From Paraphoma chrysanthemicola (Eukaryota; Ascomycota; Dothideomycetes; Pleosporales; Phaeosphaeriaceae), in the NCBI GenBank assembly GCA_020744225.1, contig JAGMWG010000005.1, positions 1,488,001-1,552,000 of the forward strand: a stretch of 64,000 bases of DNA, in the 5' to 3' direction. Shown in pieces: positions 1 to 12,645 of the stretch. Numbering within the stretch: position 1 is the first letter of the stretch; the number at the start of each line of letters is the position of its first letter. The notes beneath the pieces are model-generated. The model saw only the letters and a list, made by a program, of their open reading frames with translations. It was not told the origin of the DNA and did not search any database. The position numbers were made by a program, and so were the translations under genes.

Positions 1-478
1 TTGTCCAATCATCGAGCCACGTTATTGCGACATTTGCGGCATGAAGACTGCCAAGGGTTTGGCGTTCGGATACATCTAGCGTCTGTCAGAACGAGCTGCT
101 GGAAAGAAAAGATCTGCAGGTGCAAGCGAGAGAGTTCAAGCTAGCCACATTGCACCATAGCGCATCCCGCTCGGTGAATCTGTGCACCCGGAGAAATCCA
201 AGCATCACCACCATGGCACTATAACCACTTGAGGCAAGCTTCCTCGTGCTACGAAGGCTCGGCGCGAAATGTACCGAAAAGTTGCATGGGCCAAACCGTT
301 GTCGTCCTTCCCCGGACATGTCTCCCTGGTTTGGAGCACCCCGCAACCCGGGGATGGGGACAGTTTGCGGAAACACGGAGATTGAGGCTAAAGAAACGTT
401 GTCTAGTGTGGCGATCCTGGGTCCATACATGAGTGAGCGACTCCTCGCCTGTCAAAGTGAGCCGTGATTGAAGCCAAA
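1..478. other. Intergenic start of window
   Basis: No gene is supported here. Short open frames on both strands overlap one another, lack recognisable motifs, and several start at non-ATG codons. The 3' part is presumably the promoter and leader of the carboxylesterase that follows. Confidence 0.6.
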
Positions 479-2110
479 ATGTTGCTCTCCTCCACTTCCG
501 TCTCCCTGCATCTCCTGGCCGTGCTCTTTTCTATTTCCTCGACATTCGCAGCGCCAAGTGGTACACCAGCGGGGAATGCCTCTAATCCCATAATCAGTCT
601 TGACTATGTCACGCTTCAAGGCGCCTCATCATCGCAATACAACCTAACATACTACCGCCGCATTCCCTTTGCTGCGTCGACAGCAGGAAAGAACCGATTC
701 CGTGCTCCGCAACCACCCACTCCAATTAAAAATGGCACATACGATTCCAATAGAGCCTTCGACATGTGTCCCCAGCGCACAGTCAATGGTTCCGAAGACT
801 GCCTCTACCTCGGCGTCTACTCTCGCCCATGGACCAAGAAGCAAGCTCTCCGCCCCGTGCTTCTGACCTTTTACGGCGGTGGCTATATTCGCGGCTCTGC
901 AAGCTTTGATATACCACCATCTGCATTCCCTGTTCTGAACGTCAGCACCTCGAATGACTATGTCACCGTGTATTCCAACTACCGTACGAACGTCTTCGGC
1001 TTCCTGCCCGGCGCGAAGATTGCATCTCACCCCGACGTGGACCTCAATCCTGGCCTTCTCGACCAACAAGCCGCGCTAAAATGGATCCAGAAATACATTG
1101 CAAACTTTGGCGGCGACCCAAAGAACGTCACGATCTGGGGCCAGAGTGCAGGTGGTGGAAGTGTCGTTGCGCAAACCATCGCCACAGGAAACAAAGGCAA
1201 GAAATTGTTCAAAAAATCAATGGCCAGCTCGCCCTTTTGGCCCAAAACACCACGCTACGACGCCCCAGAGTCAGAAGCTATATACCAGCAAACTCTGGCC
1301 GATGTCGGCTGCGCAAATGCCACAGACGAGATCGCATGTCTCAAATCCGCAGACCTCCAACTCCTCCGCGATAGCGCTCTCCGACTAAGCACAAGTCTGC
1401 AATACACCACCTCCTCATTTACATTCGGACCCGTGCTCGACACCAAATTCCTAACCAAGCCTCTCTCATCCGCCATCAAGTCGCGCGCCCTGAACTCCGA
1501 GCTCGTCCTCACAACCTACAACCTGCACGAAGGCGAGAACTTTATTCCACCGGGCTTCCAAAACCCAACGACAAGCAGCGAAGGCTTCAATTCCTCAGCT
1601 GCCAGTTTCGCGTCCTGGCTCACGGGCTTCCTCCCAGGATTGACGGACCAGGATATAGCTAGTGTTAACACTCTCTACCCACCTTCTGGCACGGCTGAAG
1701 AAATCACTTACAACACCACGTATATTCGCGCCGGTTTGCTCTTCCGTGATTTGGTCCTCGCGTGTCCCAGCTACTGGCTGTCCAAGTCCGCGGATAAAGG
1801 GTGGTTGATTGAGTACACGATTAGTCCCGCGAAGCATGCGAGCGACGTGCAGTATTGGAACACGGTGGGTGCGATTCAGAAGACGGATCCGTTGACGTAT
1901 GAAGGGTATGCGGGTGCGCTGGCGAGTTTTGTGCAGACGGGCAATCCGAATGCGCATAAGGTGACGAATGCAAGCGTGCCGGGGGTGCCGGGGATTAAGG
2001 AGAAGAAGCAATTCCTGGTAACGAGCGGGGGTTTGAAACAGGGTGGGATTGCGCAGTTGGAGGAGAGGTGTGCATTTTGGTTGAGTGTGGCGGGGAGGGT
2101 GCCGGTGTAG
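479..2110 (+). CDS. Secreted type-B carboxylesterase/lipase
   Basis: Single-exon gene of 543 aa. The frame opens at a GTG at 464, but the first ATG at 479 gives a textbook signal peptide: a short N-region, then a Leu/Ser/Ala-rich core ending near AAPSG (residues 1-24). The alpha/beta-hydrolase type-B esterase fold is shown by the oxyanion-hole segment GGGYIRG, the nucleophile elbow WGQSAGGGS with catalytic Ser at residue 223, the acidic segment LHEGENF, and a late KHASDVQYW segment that supplies the catalytic His. Length fits the family (about 500-560 aa). Several N-x-S/T sites fit secretion. The substrate cannot be told from sequence; the family hydrolyses lipid, aromatic or xenobiotic esters. 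It stands alone, tail-to-tail with the spc7-like gene, with 131 bases between stop codons. Confidence 0.9.
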   Translation: MLLSSTSVSLHLLAVLFSISSTFAAPSGTPAGNASNPIISLDYVTLQGASSSQYNLTYYRRIPFAASTAGKNRFRAPQPPTPIKNGTYDSNRAFDMCPQRTVNGSEDCLYLGVYSRPWTKKQALRPVLLTFYGGGYIRGSASFDIPPSAFPVLNVSTSNDYVTVYSNYRTNVFGFLPGAKIASHPDVDLNPGLLDQQAALKWIQKYIANFGGDPKNVTIWGQSAGGGSVVAQTIATGNKGKKLFKKSMASSPFWPKTPRYDAPESEAIYQQTLADVGCANATDEIACLKSADLQLLRDSALRLSTSLQYTTSSFTFGPVLDTKFLTKPLSSAIKSRALNSELVLTTYNLHEGENFIPPGFQNPTTSSEGFNSSAASFASWLTGFLPGLTDQDIASVNTLYPPSGTAEEITYNTTYIRAGLLFRDLVLACPSYWLSKSADKGWLIEYTISPAKHASDVQYWNTVGAIQKTDPLTYEGYAGALASFVQTGNPNAHKVTNASVPGVPGIKEKKQFLVTSGGLKQGGIAQLEERCAFWLSVAGRVPV

Positions 2111-2241
2111 ATAGAGACTGAATAGGAAGTTGTGGTATTGGGATGATTGCAAGCAACGCTTATCCTATAATAATCCAGAGATATTTCCAAGAACACCGTC
2201 GTAACTCATAAAGCGCATCACAAACATCAAGCATCTCTCGC

Positions 2242-5200
2242 TCACTTCCTCTCCCCTTTACGACCAGTCTTCCTTAACCTTGCGGCTAGATCCAACATGC
2301 CGTCTGCCCAAACAGACATATCGTCGGCGTCTCGCACCTCGCTTCCACAAAAGTCTCGCAAGAACGCACCCATTTTCTCCTCACCATACTTCTCACCATA
2401 GACAATCTCCGCCCTCGCGCCAACGTCTGTCTGAACGCCTTCGGGTCCTAGGCTAACACCAATATCAAAGACAACCTTGACCTTGGTCTGGAGGCTGGGG
2501 AGAAGCATGTTGGCTGAGATTCCCATGCGCTCATCAGACAGAATGAATTCCTCGGTGATGTAATTGTGTTCGAGCCAGCGAATACCCTCTGCCACAGAAA
2601 GGGCGGTTGCCCACCCGTTCTTGACCAGAGACAAGAGCTCAGAAATTCGGGTTTGCGATTGGGGAATGCAATGCAGCTGCGCTCGGATGAGCTGGAGGAA
2701 GAAGCGCTTGCTTGTTGTCAAAGGCCGAGGATGTGGCGATGAAGAGTCGCCGACATAAGCCAGGGAGATGGATTCATTGGGTGTCTTGCCGCCAGTGGCA
2801 AAAGCGGAAGGCTGGAAGTAGAGTTCGAGATCATTTAGGTGAGTCAGGGTTATGCTGGTGGTTGAGGCTGAGGTTATGGACCAACCATGGCTTTGCTCAA
2901 GTGCTGTGACTTTTGCTACCGTAGAGTTAGTAGCGTTCTTCTTACTAGCTGTGTGGAACTTACATCGCAATTCGCCAACTTCAGTTGTAGACCACCCACG
3001 ACAATCCTCCCGTACGCGCTCTGCTGCCTTGATCTCCTCGGCACACTCAATCTTGCGCTCCTTCAACGCCTCAACGCGGGCTTCCTTTTCGGCAAGCTCG
3101 CCTTGCAGCTGTGCTAAGAGACGTTTCTTCACGTCTAGATCAACATCTGTAGCGACGAGCTTCTCTCGCACCTGGTCCAGTTCTTCGCGGTCGCAGCTAT
3201 TCAGCTCATCGTGGCGTTGCTGAAGTTGCTTGCACTCGGCAGACAAGGCGCTTTGTTTCTCAGCCAGAGGTGGGAGTACAGTGTCCAAAAGCTGCTCCTG
3301 GTTCGTGAGCTTGGACTCATCACGCTTGAAGCCATCCATGGTGCTGAGGAGTCCGGACTTGAGATCTTGGAGAAGTGTGCTCCGCCAGGTGTACCATTCT
3401 CCACGCGCCTCGAGCCTTGCATTCGTCTTTAGATTCTTGAACTGGTTGTCCATAACAGCACGCTGATCCGGGGGCGCAACAAGATATTCGCTAAATAGCA
3501 TAGGATTCTCCTCGAGGACGTTCGCCTCCATGGTCCGAACAAAGTGCCGCCCGTCAGAAATGTATTTCTTCATCTCATGGCACGCGTGCTGATATAGCTC
3601 GTACTCTGGCAGAGTACATGCCCCGGCAACCACGTAGCGGTCGAGGGTCTCCTCCTTCTCTTCGACCTCAGTGTCATGGAAGAGAGCAGGAGCTGCAGTG
3701 TGGCGTCGCTTGGTCGTGCTAAGATCCATGAAGCGAATTTTCGTCATGTCCAGGAAGTCCTGCAGAGAGATACGCTCAACTTCCGAGATGACTTCCGAGG
3801 CCTCTTCGATCGCCTCAGGCTCCTCTTCTTGTGGCTCGCCAAAGGCGACGCGCTTCTTAGGGCTCAAGCTTTTTCTGGGCGTTGCTTTTCTGGGAGTTGG
3901 TGTTTTTTGCTTCGGCGTGGGTTGCTTTTGAGGTGTTTGAGACTTCTTTGGGGTCATACCACGCTTGATAGGAGATGCTAGAGTCTGCTTGCGTGGTGTA
4001 GACAGCAGCTTGATGTTGTTCGTCAGCAGTGCCGTGCTCTTGAAAGAAGGTTCTTCTCGTGGCACGTTGAGAGGACTGAACTGAACGTTTGACAGCGAAG
4101 ATCGGCGTCTGTTCAAGATGGGTGCTGCGATCGGGTCCTCGGGAATCGGCCTTTGCGCCTCGCGGCGACGTTGACTTGTGGGTGTGGCAATTTCGCCATT
4201 GGCTTTGGAGCTACTCTGCGGTGTTCTGCGGACGAAGGGCGATGGCTCGATGTCTTCGATCTTGTGTTGGCGTACGATCTCTGGGGTGCCTGGGTCCAGA
4301 TTCGGGTAGCTAACTTCAGCACTGGTTTGTACCGAAACAGGCTCAACCGCCTTTGGCGTGTCTGAATTAGCGGCTGGAGTAGTTGAGCTCCTGCGGCCCC
4401 CGGGAGACTTCTTCGGCGATTTGCGTGGTGTTGGGGTGTTCGTATGAGCAGGCTCCGTGACCGTGGTTGGCGTCTCAGGGGTTACGATGGACTGACCAAG
4501 GCGCTTGATGCCAGGCCCAACAATCTTGGTGAACTCCATTGAGAGATCTTCATCTTCGACCTCCACGTCGCCGTCCTCCATGTTGAGTACTGCCGTAGAC
4601 CCACTCTTGATGCTGCCGACTGCTAGCGTGAAGTCCATGGTTGCATCGTCGAATGCAGTGTCAGTGCTCACTCGTCGGGACTTTGTGGGGAGAACAACGT
4701 TCTTGATACCACCAATCGCCATTGTCAGGTCCATAGTGGCATCGTCTGCACCATTTTCCTCAGATTGACGGCGTTGCCGGAGGCTTGTTCGGCGACTGGC
4801 TGGGCGCTTGGCTGGGCTGCCTTGTGAGGCTTCTAGCATTGACATCCGTCGCTTGAGACTCTTCCGTCGGTTCGCAGCCGCCTTGGGGTCCATTGACTTG
4901 ATGCTACCAAGGGGCATGGTGAGCTCCATGCTCATATCATCGTCCATGTCAGAGCTCTGGGTGTCGTCTTGAGGTACAATCCGGCCCACTGCGCGTGTAA
5001 TGTCCATGCTCATGTCGTCGTCGTCATCTTCTCCAGCGTCCGTACCCGCTGGTGAGAAAGGGTCAACGTTTTCCTGGTGTTCTTGAGCCACTGTAGTCTT
5101 GTGAGCCCACGGCCTGAACGATGCGGTGACATCGTCCTGTGCAATGTCCATCGTCATATCGTCCTGCTCATCCAGATCCAGCTTCTGTGTTGTTGCTTGA

Positions 5201-6011
5201 GCCTGCGCTTGTTCCAGCGCGGCATACAGCTTTGCGCTACTCTGGGACGAATCCTCCGACTCAGGCGCAGCCTCCAGATCGTCCAAAGCCTCGTCATCTT
5301 CTGATATGCTTCCTGCTTCGTCGCCACCGGGCGATTGGTTGTCTCCGCTGAGCGGGCTCGATGAGTAGATGTCGTCAGGGTTGTTGAAGTTCATGGGCGG
5401 TATGCCCGAGCTGCGGCGCCGATTCTTCTTCTGATGCTGCTCGCGCTGGTTCGCTGGCGACGAGCTGGGCTCCGGCTGCGGCTCTTCGGCTTGCTCTGGC
5501 GGTGTGGACGGTGGCTCGGCGGGATCCGATGTAGGCGCGGGTGATGCTGGTGTGGACGCCTGCGACACACTGGAGGCTCTTCTGGTGGCGTCCGACGACG
5601 CTGAGGAGCTTGTCGCGTCGCGCAAGTACTCGACTACATCCCAGGTGTGCAGTGTGGCTTCAGGGGCGAATGAGACGCGTCGCCTCGCTGTTTACAAGTC
5701 AGGTGCCGTGAGACTGAAATCGTTCTTGAGTGCGACGTACCAAGTGACTTGCGCCGGGCTTCGCGTCGCTTCTTCTCGTCCTCATCATTGGACGACAGGA
5801 TCGACTTGACTGCGGGAACAAAGGCTGACTTCCTGCGGTTTCCATTGCTCTCCTTCAGCACTGGCGCCTCGACGTCTCCAAGACCACCTGGGCCGATGCT
5901 CTTGCTGCGCGTCTTGCGCGCCGATTTACGTGGTGAGAGAGCCGGCGCCTTGAACGAGGCATTGGCAATCAGACCATCCGCAATGTTCTCTTTGCCTTCG
6001 GAGTTCGCCAT
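2242..6011 (-). CDS. spc7: Kinetochore scaffold Spc7/KNL1 (Spc105 family)
   Basis: Three exons on the minus strand: 6011-5741, 5687-2964 and 2915-2242, giving 1222 aa. The 53-base intron joins the N-terminus to RRRVSFAPEATLHTW, the conserved KNL1 N-terminal segment with the RVSF protein phosphatase 1 docking motif. Between about residues 268 and 475 lie at least six MELT-type repeats (MTMDI, MSMDI, MSMEL, ATMDL, ATMDF, LSMEF), which Mps1 phosphorylates to recruit Bub3-Bub1. A basic Ser/Thr-Pro-rich stretch follows, then the C-terminal Spc7 coiled coil and the region that binds the Mis12 complex. A second intron of 48 bases (2916-2963; GTAAGT, ACTAAC, TAG) lies in frame and would add 16 aa if retained; splicing gives the expected RSKVTALEQSHGW. 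The protein bridges microtubule attachment and checkpoint signalling at kinetochores. Its 5' end is divergent from the KMT6 gene. Confidence 0.95.
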
Positions 6012-6793
6012 GGTGTTGCGCAAGGTCGAGGTGGGGTGCGATGATGATGTTCGTACGGGAGCTACATGGTAAACAGCACGGCGCGAGTCGGTAAACAAGC
6101 CAAGACGCTAGTATCCACCATCTACTCCAGCATCTTGAGTGGCCAGTATCCTTCAGACCCTGCTGTTTTTCAAGATTTCGATGGACAGTATCAATCACTG
6201 GAATTCGTTAGACCAAAGTGTTCGTGGGTGGTGTGGAGTAAGTCCCTTCACTCCTCATTGAGACAGCCAAAAGTGTTCGCAGAGAGGAGGACATGGTAAT
6301 TCAGCACGCACAAGCCACTGAGCCCTAGTGAGCATCCAAAAAGTGCATGTAAACACACTGAGCGCTTCAGCCGGCATGGGGAGGTTTTTCAGTGCCCTTC
6401 ATTACAGGTAAAATCGTTTATGCTACAGAGAGTTGTGGAGCCGCCGGCACGTGACAGCGTGATATCGTGTTTAGCGGCGCTGCCTCACCTCCAGTGCAGC
6501 TTCCACATACAATTGGCATTGTGACTTTCAACACCCACGACTACCGTCCGACCATGCTACAAGCTGTTCTCGAACCTAATGTGTGCGAGTATTGCATGTG
6601 AATACTCTCTTTAAGCCAGCGCCGCCACTTCGATACAACCATCTGCTGCCCAATTGGCCAAGCCATCGACGCACGGGGTTGGGCTCGCTACGGGTCAGGA
6701 CACATTCGCATTCTCTTACCTCAGCTCTTCGTCCCAATGCTTGCAGATCATATGCGACGTTGATGTGCACACAAATCGCACCGCTCGTCGAGA
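6012..6793. promoter_or_regulatory. Divergent intergenic region between spc7 and KMT6
   Basis: About 780 bases separate the two start codons, so this holds both promoters and 5' leaders. A 15-codon upstream ORF (6554-6601) precedes the KMT6 start and could dampen its translation. No specific factor site is claimed. Confidence 0.5.
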
Positions 6794-9700
6794 ATGGACT
6801 CACAAGGAACACGAGAGAATCCACTGTACATCGGTGATCCACACGTCGTGGCCACACGTGCATCTAATCGAAGAAGAAACACTACTTATCTGGAACTGGA
6901 CAGCGATGGCGAATGTACCGAATTGCCAGCCGCAACTGTGCCACTACTCGGCACCACGAGCCACAGGAGAAGTAGAAACAATGCCACGAATAAGACGCGA
7001 AGCCCTTCCTTCAAGGTTCGGAAAGGAAACAGCCAAGAAAGAGTAAATTCGCGTTCTTCTTCTGTCAAGCCTCGGCCTCAGGCCAATATCGTGGTGCTAA
7101 GCGACGACGATCTTTCACTATCAGACCACGGTGACCTCAGTGGGGCTGTGCCTTTAGTTGCAAGGCCCGAGCCTGGGCTGCCTTCATCAAGTAGCGAGCT
7201 TTCCAAATCAACTGCGTATACACCGGAAAGATCGAACTTCGCGGAGTCAAGTATATTGGCAGCGCAGCGCTTACAATCTGTCGCCTCGCCTAGATTAAGC
7301 ACAGAGGCCAGACCCGACGCCTCCATTATAGAAGGTCGCCGAGGACGAGGAAATCAATCAAGCCGCGTGAATGAGGCTTTGCCAACTGGATCGTTGTCAG
7401 GGCACAAATCATCGAAACTCCCTACAATGTTTCCAGGCGTCTCTTTAGACAGCGGTCCAGCAGGTAGATCCATCGAGACTGGCCAACTTGCACCTGTACA
7501 TCAGGCTCATATCCCTGGGCATAATCTAAAAGAGGGCACTTTGCCGGCTCAAAGTTCGAGCAAGTCGGGTGCTGACGTTCACATACCTGAACGGACTTCC
7601 AATCTTCCAATCGGAGGTCGGGCCGATTCAGGGCGTGAACAGACCACCACCTCGGGGCGCGTGAACACAGACGCGACTTCAACTCGAACATGCGAGCGCG
7701 TCAGCGTCTCCAACGATCCAAAGCACAATGCTTCAATCACGAAGTTGCCAGAGAGACCTGTAAGAAATGGTCAGTCTGGTGCATTGAGATCAAAGCCAAG
7801 AGCCATCAAAAGGGCTTTGAGTCCTCCTCGACAGACGACGTTCCGGCAAGAAAATACAAACATCGCAACAGACTATGCAAACCCCGAAAGTACTGTACAA
7901 TTGCCAATCAGGAAGCCCGACAATGCGGAGCAGCTCAATGTGCGCAATACCACCCCCAAAACGAACGAATCCACCAAGCCGCAAACCGTTTCAAAGTGCC
8001 AAGCAAAGGTTCTTGGTCACTATAAGCAGACAAACGACGCGCCATCGCAGATCTTATATAGAGAGCCTGTGGTCTCCCCTGGACGTACTGCTTTCACTGA
8101 GATGGGATCTCAACAGTCTGTTGCGGCTGTTGCGGCTGTTCTACCAGTGCCCGCCTTGACGTTCATCGAGCGGGCGAAAGGCGACATCGACAAGGAAGAC
8201 ATGCCAGCACCTGGGACTAGAACGTGGAAATTACCGACTAATCTAGCTGCCGGCATAGAGGCTTCACATACCGGGTCTTCGTCAAATCTATCACGACAGT
8301 CTCTAGACATGGCAGAGCAAGCTGATCTACATGAAGCTCACAAGGAGAGCGCGGAACTCCAGACTTGGGAGTTGAAAGCTATCGCATTACTTGCTGGCGA
8401 TATTGGAACGGCCCGCTTGAATACGGAACACTGTCTTAGTCGGCATCTAGACGACCAGTACGAAGAACACGCCTATTTGGTCAAAGTGAGTGGTTAAACT
8501 TTCTTTGCCCTAATGTTTTCTTACTAAGAGGTTTAGGCCACGATGTGGCGCCAAAGAACGTGCTTCGAGCGCGAGAGGCGAGCACAGAGCAACAGCCGAG
8601 GGCCTCCATCAACTTCGTTGTTGCCAGAAAAATATTTGCAAGCTAAGTCGCCATTCGCGAATATTTCGACTGTGCAAGTTCCGTTTGAGAAGAGTAGTGG
8701 CAAAGACCGGCTAAAGGACGTGAGCCAAGAAGTCTTCACGAATACCACCCCGAAAGATAGCATAGTCAGATCCAGTTGGACGGTGCCATCGCTCAGTCAC
8801 AAGGCCGATGGTATTAGCATTCCTCCATTCAAGGAGTACGTGAGTCTGAAGACCAATATACTTGCCGACAACCAGTCAAAACTTTCAACTCTGCCCTATT
8901 TCGGCGAAGATGGCGAGGAACAAGACGAGAAAGTTTTGAGGAAAAAGTTACCTCACATATATGAAATCAGACATGACATCAACGCCTGGTCGGATCTACG
9001 AGATGAGCAATGTCGCTTCTATGCTGAGAGCATTGAAATCTTTCTTGAAGAACTCGGTCTGACGTGGGATATGGTGTTGTACTGGCTGCTGGTTCCCGAC
9101 AAGGAGATTCGCGAAGTCAACAAAGCTTCCAACGGACATCAGATGTTCGAGAAACTTCTTCTTGAACGTTCGGCTTTCGACAACGAGTTCTTCCATCGTG
9201 ACGAGAAACCACGGAAAGCTATCCTGTTTGAGCGCGGGCCAGATCGCTGGAGTGGCTTTCTGAGCCGAATACAAAAGCCTTCGGCCATGCAGCTCAGGCT
9301 CACATCGCTTGCGTGTCTAGCAATACTCGCGAAGTGTAACGTAAGTCCATGGTACCTGGCACGTCGAAGCAAAACAATGCAATCATACATCCAAGAAAAG
9401 ACGATCGCGGCTCAAAGATCCTCACATTTCACCTTCAGGAATATAGCCTGCCGAGTGTGTCATGAGTAAGTACAAACCCGAAGATTATGGCTCCGAGCTG
9501 ACTGTCTGCAATCAGGCACAATTGTCTATTCCATGGAGAGTTAAGAGAACAACCAGAAAGCGACGTAGAGTCCGAGAGCGAAGACGACAACGCGGATGAT
9601 GAACTCGACCTTCATGGGAATCTCCAACCAAGCTCCAAGCTGAAGACTTCACATCATATCGATGACTCTGATTCAGACATCGACGACCGTGTCATACCTG

Positions 9701-11319
9701 CCCACGTCATCGAAGATGATTCTGATGTAGACAAGGTGATTAATTATAGAATTCCGGTGAACGCTGAAGCTCTCGCCCAAGACCCGCCGCCACGCGCTGT
9801 GACTCTTGAACGCGCCATACCACCTCAAGGGCCTTTCAAAGCAACATGGTGGAAGAAAAATACGGCGACTGATAAATGGGAAAAGGTACGATATCGAGTA
9901 GAATTGGAAGGTCGTCCACTGACATGTTGGCAGAGAAAGCCATTCATTCCGTGTGCCCACGACGGCAGTTGTATCAGCGTGAAATGCCGCTGCTTCCGAG
10001 AAGGTATCACATGTGAGAAAACATGCAGATGTCCATCCTCATGCAATCGGCGGTTTCCAGGATGTACTTGTGCGTTCGATGCTTTGGACGGTGATCGAAC
10101 TTGCGGAACTGAGAAAGGCTGCCTTTGCGTCAAGTTTAACAGGGAGTGCGACGCTGATCTCTGCGGCACATGTGGTGCAACGGAAATTTTAGACCCTGTC
10201 AATCGGTACAACGAGGAAGTCCTTCACGAGCGATGCAGTAATGTCGGAATCCAGAGAGGCGTGCCAAAGAAGACATTGCTTGGCCAGTCCGAAGTCCATG
10301 GATTCGGCCTGTACGCAGGGCAGGATATCTTAAAGGACGATATTGTGGGAGAGTATACCGGTGAAATTATCTCTGTTGAAGAGAGCGCACGAAGAGCAGT
10401 CATCTACGAGTATGAGAAGAACATGTATTTGTTCCAGCTTAACAAGAAGCAAGAAGTCGACGCAACGTACATGGGCAACAAATTGCGTTTCATCAACAAC
10501 GCGAACAAGAACCTCGTCAATTGCTACCCGAAGGTTTTGCTCTGCAATACAGTCTTTCGAGTCGCTCTGTACGCCAGTGTTGATATCAAGGCTGGTACAG
10601 AGTTCTTCTTCCACTACAATTATCCGGAGGAAATGACCATGCACTTCAAGCAGCCGAAGGGCAAGGTTGTCGCTGTCAGGCAATTGAAGCCTGTCGCCAC
10701 CAAGCAAAAGAGTGCCGCAATCCGCTCATCGTCCAAGTCAGTCGATCCATCCGGCGAAAATCCATATGCTCGGCAAATCGAAGGGCTGGCCAAGGCAAGA
10801 GCTGCCAAGGCTGCGAAACGCGCCGCACAACTTGCTGAGCTTGGCCTGCCAGCAACCAGTAGACTGAAACAAGCACGCAAGTCAGCCGTTCATTCAAGCA
10901 CTACATATAAATTATCAAGAGACTCCGAAGTACAAGGCCGACACAAACAAGCACCGACTCTTAGCAGGAGTGAAGCGGTCGAGGCATATGAATCCGTGCT
11001 ATATGCGGACGAACGCACAAGCACGAAGACACGGGGAGCATTAGAGAAGGAGACCGACTTTGTGGTTCAAGAAACAGATGATGAGGACGAACCCGAGGAC
11101 ACGCAAGCAGGGGCTGAGGAGGACAGCGTGCCTGCGAGCGAAGTGGAGAAAGGATTGAACTTGGATGCTGGAGAGACCGTTCGCGCTCCAGGCAGAACCC
11201 GGGGCAGAGCAATCAAGTCTGCACCCGTGTTTGCGGTGAAGAATAAAAAGGGTGGCTTCAGACCTGGAGCTGGCAGGAAGCGGAAGCGACCCGTGATCGT
11301 TAATAGCGATGAGGAGTGA
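6794..11319 (+). CDS. KMT6: PRC2 catalytic subunit, histone H3K27 methyltransferase (E(z)/KMT6)
   Basis: Three exons, 6794-8485, 8537-9465 and 9516-11319, give 1474 aa. Introns are 51 and 50 bases with GTGAGT and GTAAGT donors. The second junction joins CRVCHE to HNCLFHGELREQ, matching the Cys-rich pre-CXC segment of E(z) proteins. The C-terminal half has a CXC domain (about residues 1015-1110, with RFPGCTC and a CGTC cluster) followed by a SET domain (about 1125-1245) carrying the motifs HGFGLYAG, GEYTGEIIS, RFINNANKN and FFHYNYPEE. SET preceded by CXC is diagnostic of E(z), which trimethylates H3K27 for facultative heterochromatin and silencing of secondary-metabolite and effector genes. 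The first about 560 residues are disordered and Ser/Thr-rich, and the C-terminal tail is basic. The protein is longer than animal EZH2 (about 750 aa), as is common in fungi. Confidence 0.95.
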
Positions 11320-11724
11320 GACTTCGGTCCTGTGACGCTTCATGCCGACGGGGTGGGGATTGAGCGAAAGGAGTATTGGCAGCAAAAATGGTGCATATGC
11401 GGGCGGACATCTTCTAAGCAGCTCTATTGATACCCCACGTAGCTTCTCCAGAAATCTATGCACGATCATTTAACCACGCTTAGCTCGCCCCTGTCTCCCA
11501 GGGCAAAGAGACATTAGTATTGAGATGCAGCTCAGAAATTTCTCTGACGCTCGTAAACTTTGTGAGCCCTGCGATGTTGGCGTCGCCAGTGTGTCCCATC
11601 AGATCACGCTCCTTTTCTGCCTGTTTCGAGCTCGCGCTTGCGTGTCATGCGAGGGCTTTCACTTGCGCCAGCATATTGGTATTCCGCCTCTCTCAATCCA
11701 TATCGGAAAGAGTCTTGTATACAC
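11320..11724. other. Convergent 3' region
   Basis: Lies between the stop codons of KMT6 and the HYPK-like gene. Expected to hold the two 3' UTRs; no conserved frame was seen. Confidence 0.6.
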
Positions 11725-12134
11725 TCAGGGTACCGCATTGACGAACGCGCCCAAAGCCTTGACTGCATCTCCCTCATTCGCCCTCAAAAGTTCCGTCGCC
11801 TTCTGCTTCGAAACCTCTAGCTCCGCAACCTGTTCCCATCATCAGCTTTTCTCCTCACTATATCCCTCTGCACATCCACACTTACAAGTAAAGTCACATC
11901 CCCAGCCTCAACCTTGACCACCTTCTTCGCCTTCTCGTCCTTGCCGTCCTTCACGCCCAGCCCCTTCATCGCCTTGTCTAGCGCCTTTGTGTCAACTTCT
12001 TTCTTCTCGGAAGTATCTTCTTGCGCGTCGAGCGTGGATAACGCGGCGGCGGCTTTGCGGTCTTCGGCGGTGGATGTCGGCGCGTGTGGGTCGGCGGCGC
12101 CCTCGTGCACGTCGGAGGGTTGGGGTTCGGCCAT
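11725..12134 (-). CDS. HYPK-like protein with C-terminal UBA (NAC-alpha-like) domain
   Basis: Two exons, 12134-11886 and 11829-11725, with a 56-base intron (GTAAGT...CAG) give 117 aa. Splicing completes the domain: KVEAGDVTLL joins VAELEVSKQKATELLR, then EGDAVKALGAFV. This is the UBA-like fold shared by nascent polypeptide-associated complex alpha and HYPK. The first about 65 residues are acidic, Ala-rich and probably disordered. In the family, HYPK binds the ribosome-associated NatA N-terminal acetyltransferase and has chaperone activity. Unspliced, the frame runs into a short unrelated tail, so the intron is needed. The gene is divergent from the DAHP synthase. Confidence 0.85.
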
Positions 12135-12645
12135 AGTCGCGTTTAGTATACTTGGTCGTGGAGAGAGACAGGTACTTTTGAGAGTTTGAGGAAGGGATAT
12201 GCAATTGAGACTGGAATTGGGTGGTGTTTGGTGGGGTATGACGTGGTGTGGATCCGGGGCAGGTGCGATGGAAATGATTGAAAGTTGACGAATGGGAGAA
12301 GAGAGCGACCGCGATTGGTCAAATTTATGGAGTTTATGCAGAGGTCTTTTACAGTGACATCCACCGCAAATTGCTTTATTTTCCAAAACCTCGAGAACGC
12401 AGAGGAAGACACCTGCGATTCCATTTGCTGTAATTATAGACACGCTGACACACTCTTGCCGGCCTCGCCAGCATTTGCCAAAAGTACACAGTTCCTTTCT
12501 TGAGTCATGCGCGTCTATCCTTATTCACGTCGGTTTGCGGCCTGGCCCGCGCTTCCATATTAGACGATGGTCTTGTGACTCAACCGACAATCTGTTCTTC
12601 CAGGTCCATTCTCATTGCATACCCGCTAATTCGATATATCAGGCA
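12135..12645. promoter_or_regulatory. Divergent intergenic region
   Basis: About 510 bases between the HYPK-like and DAHP-synthase start codons, presumably holding both promoters. No specific sites are claimed. Confidence 0.5.

Noticed and set aside
86..591. Several short frames before the carboxylesterase
   Set aside because: Mutually overlapping on both strands, no motifs, several with non-ATG starts.
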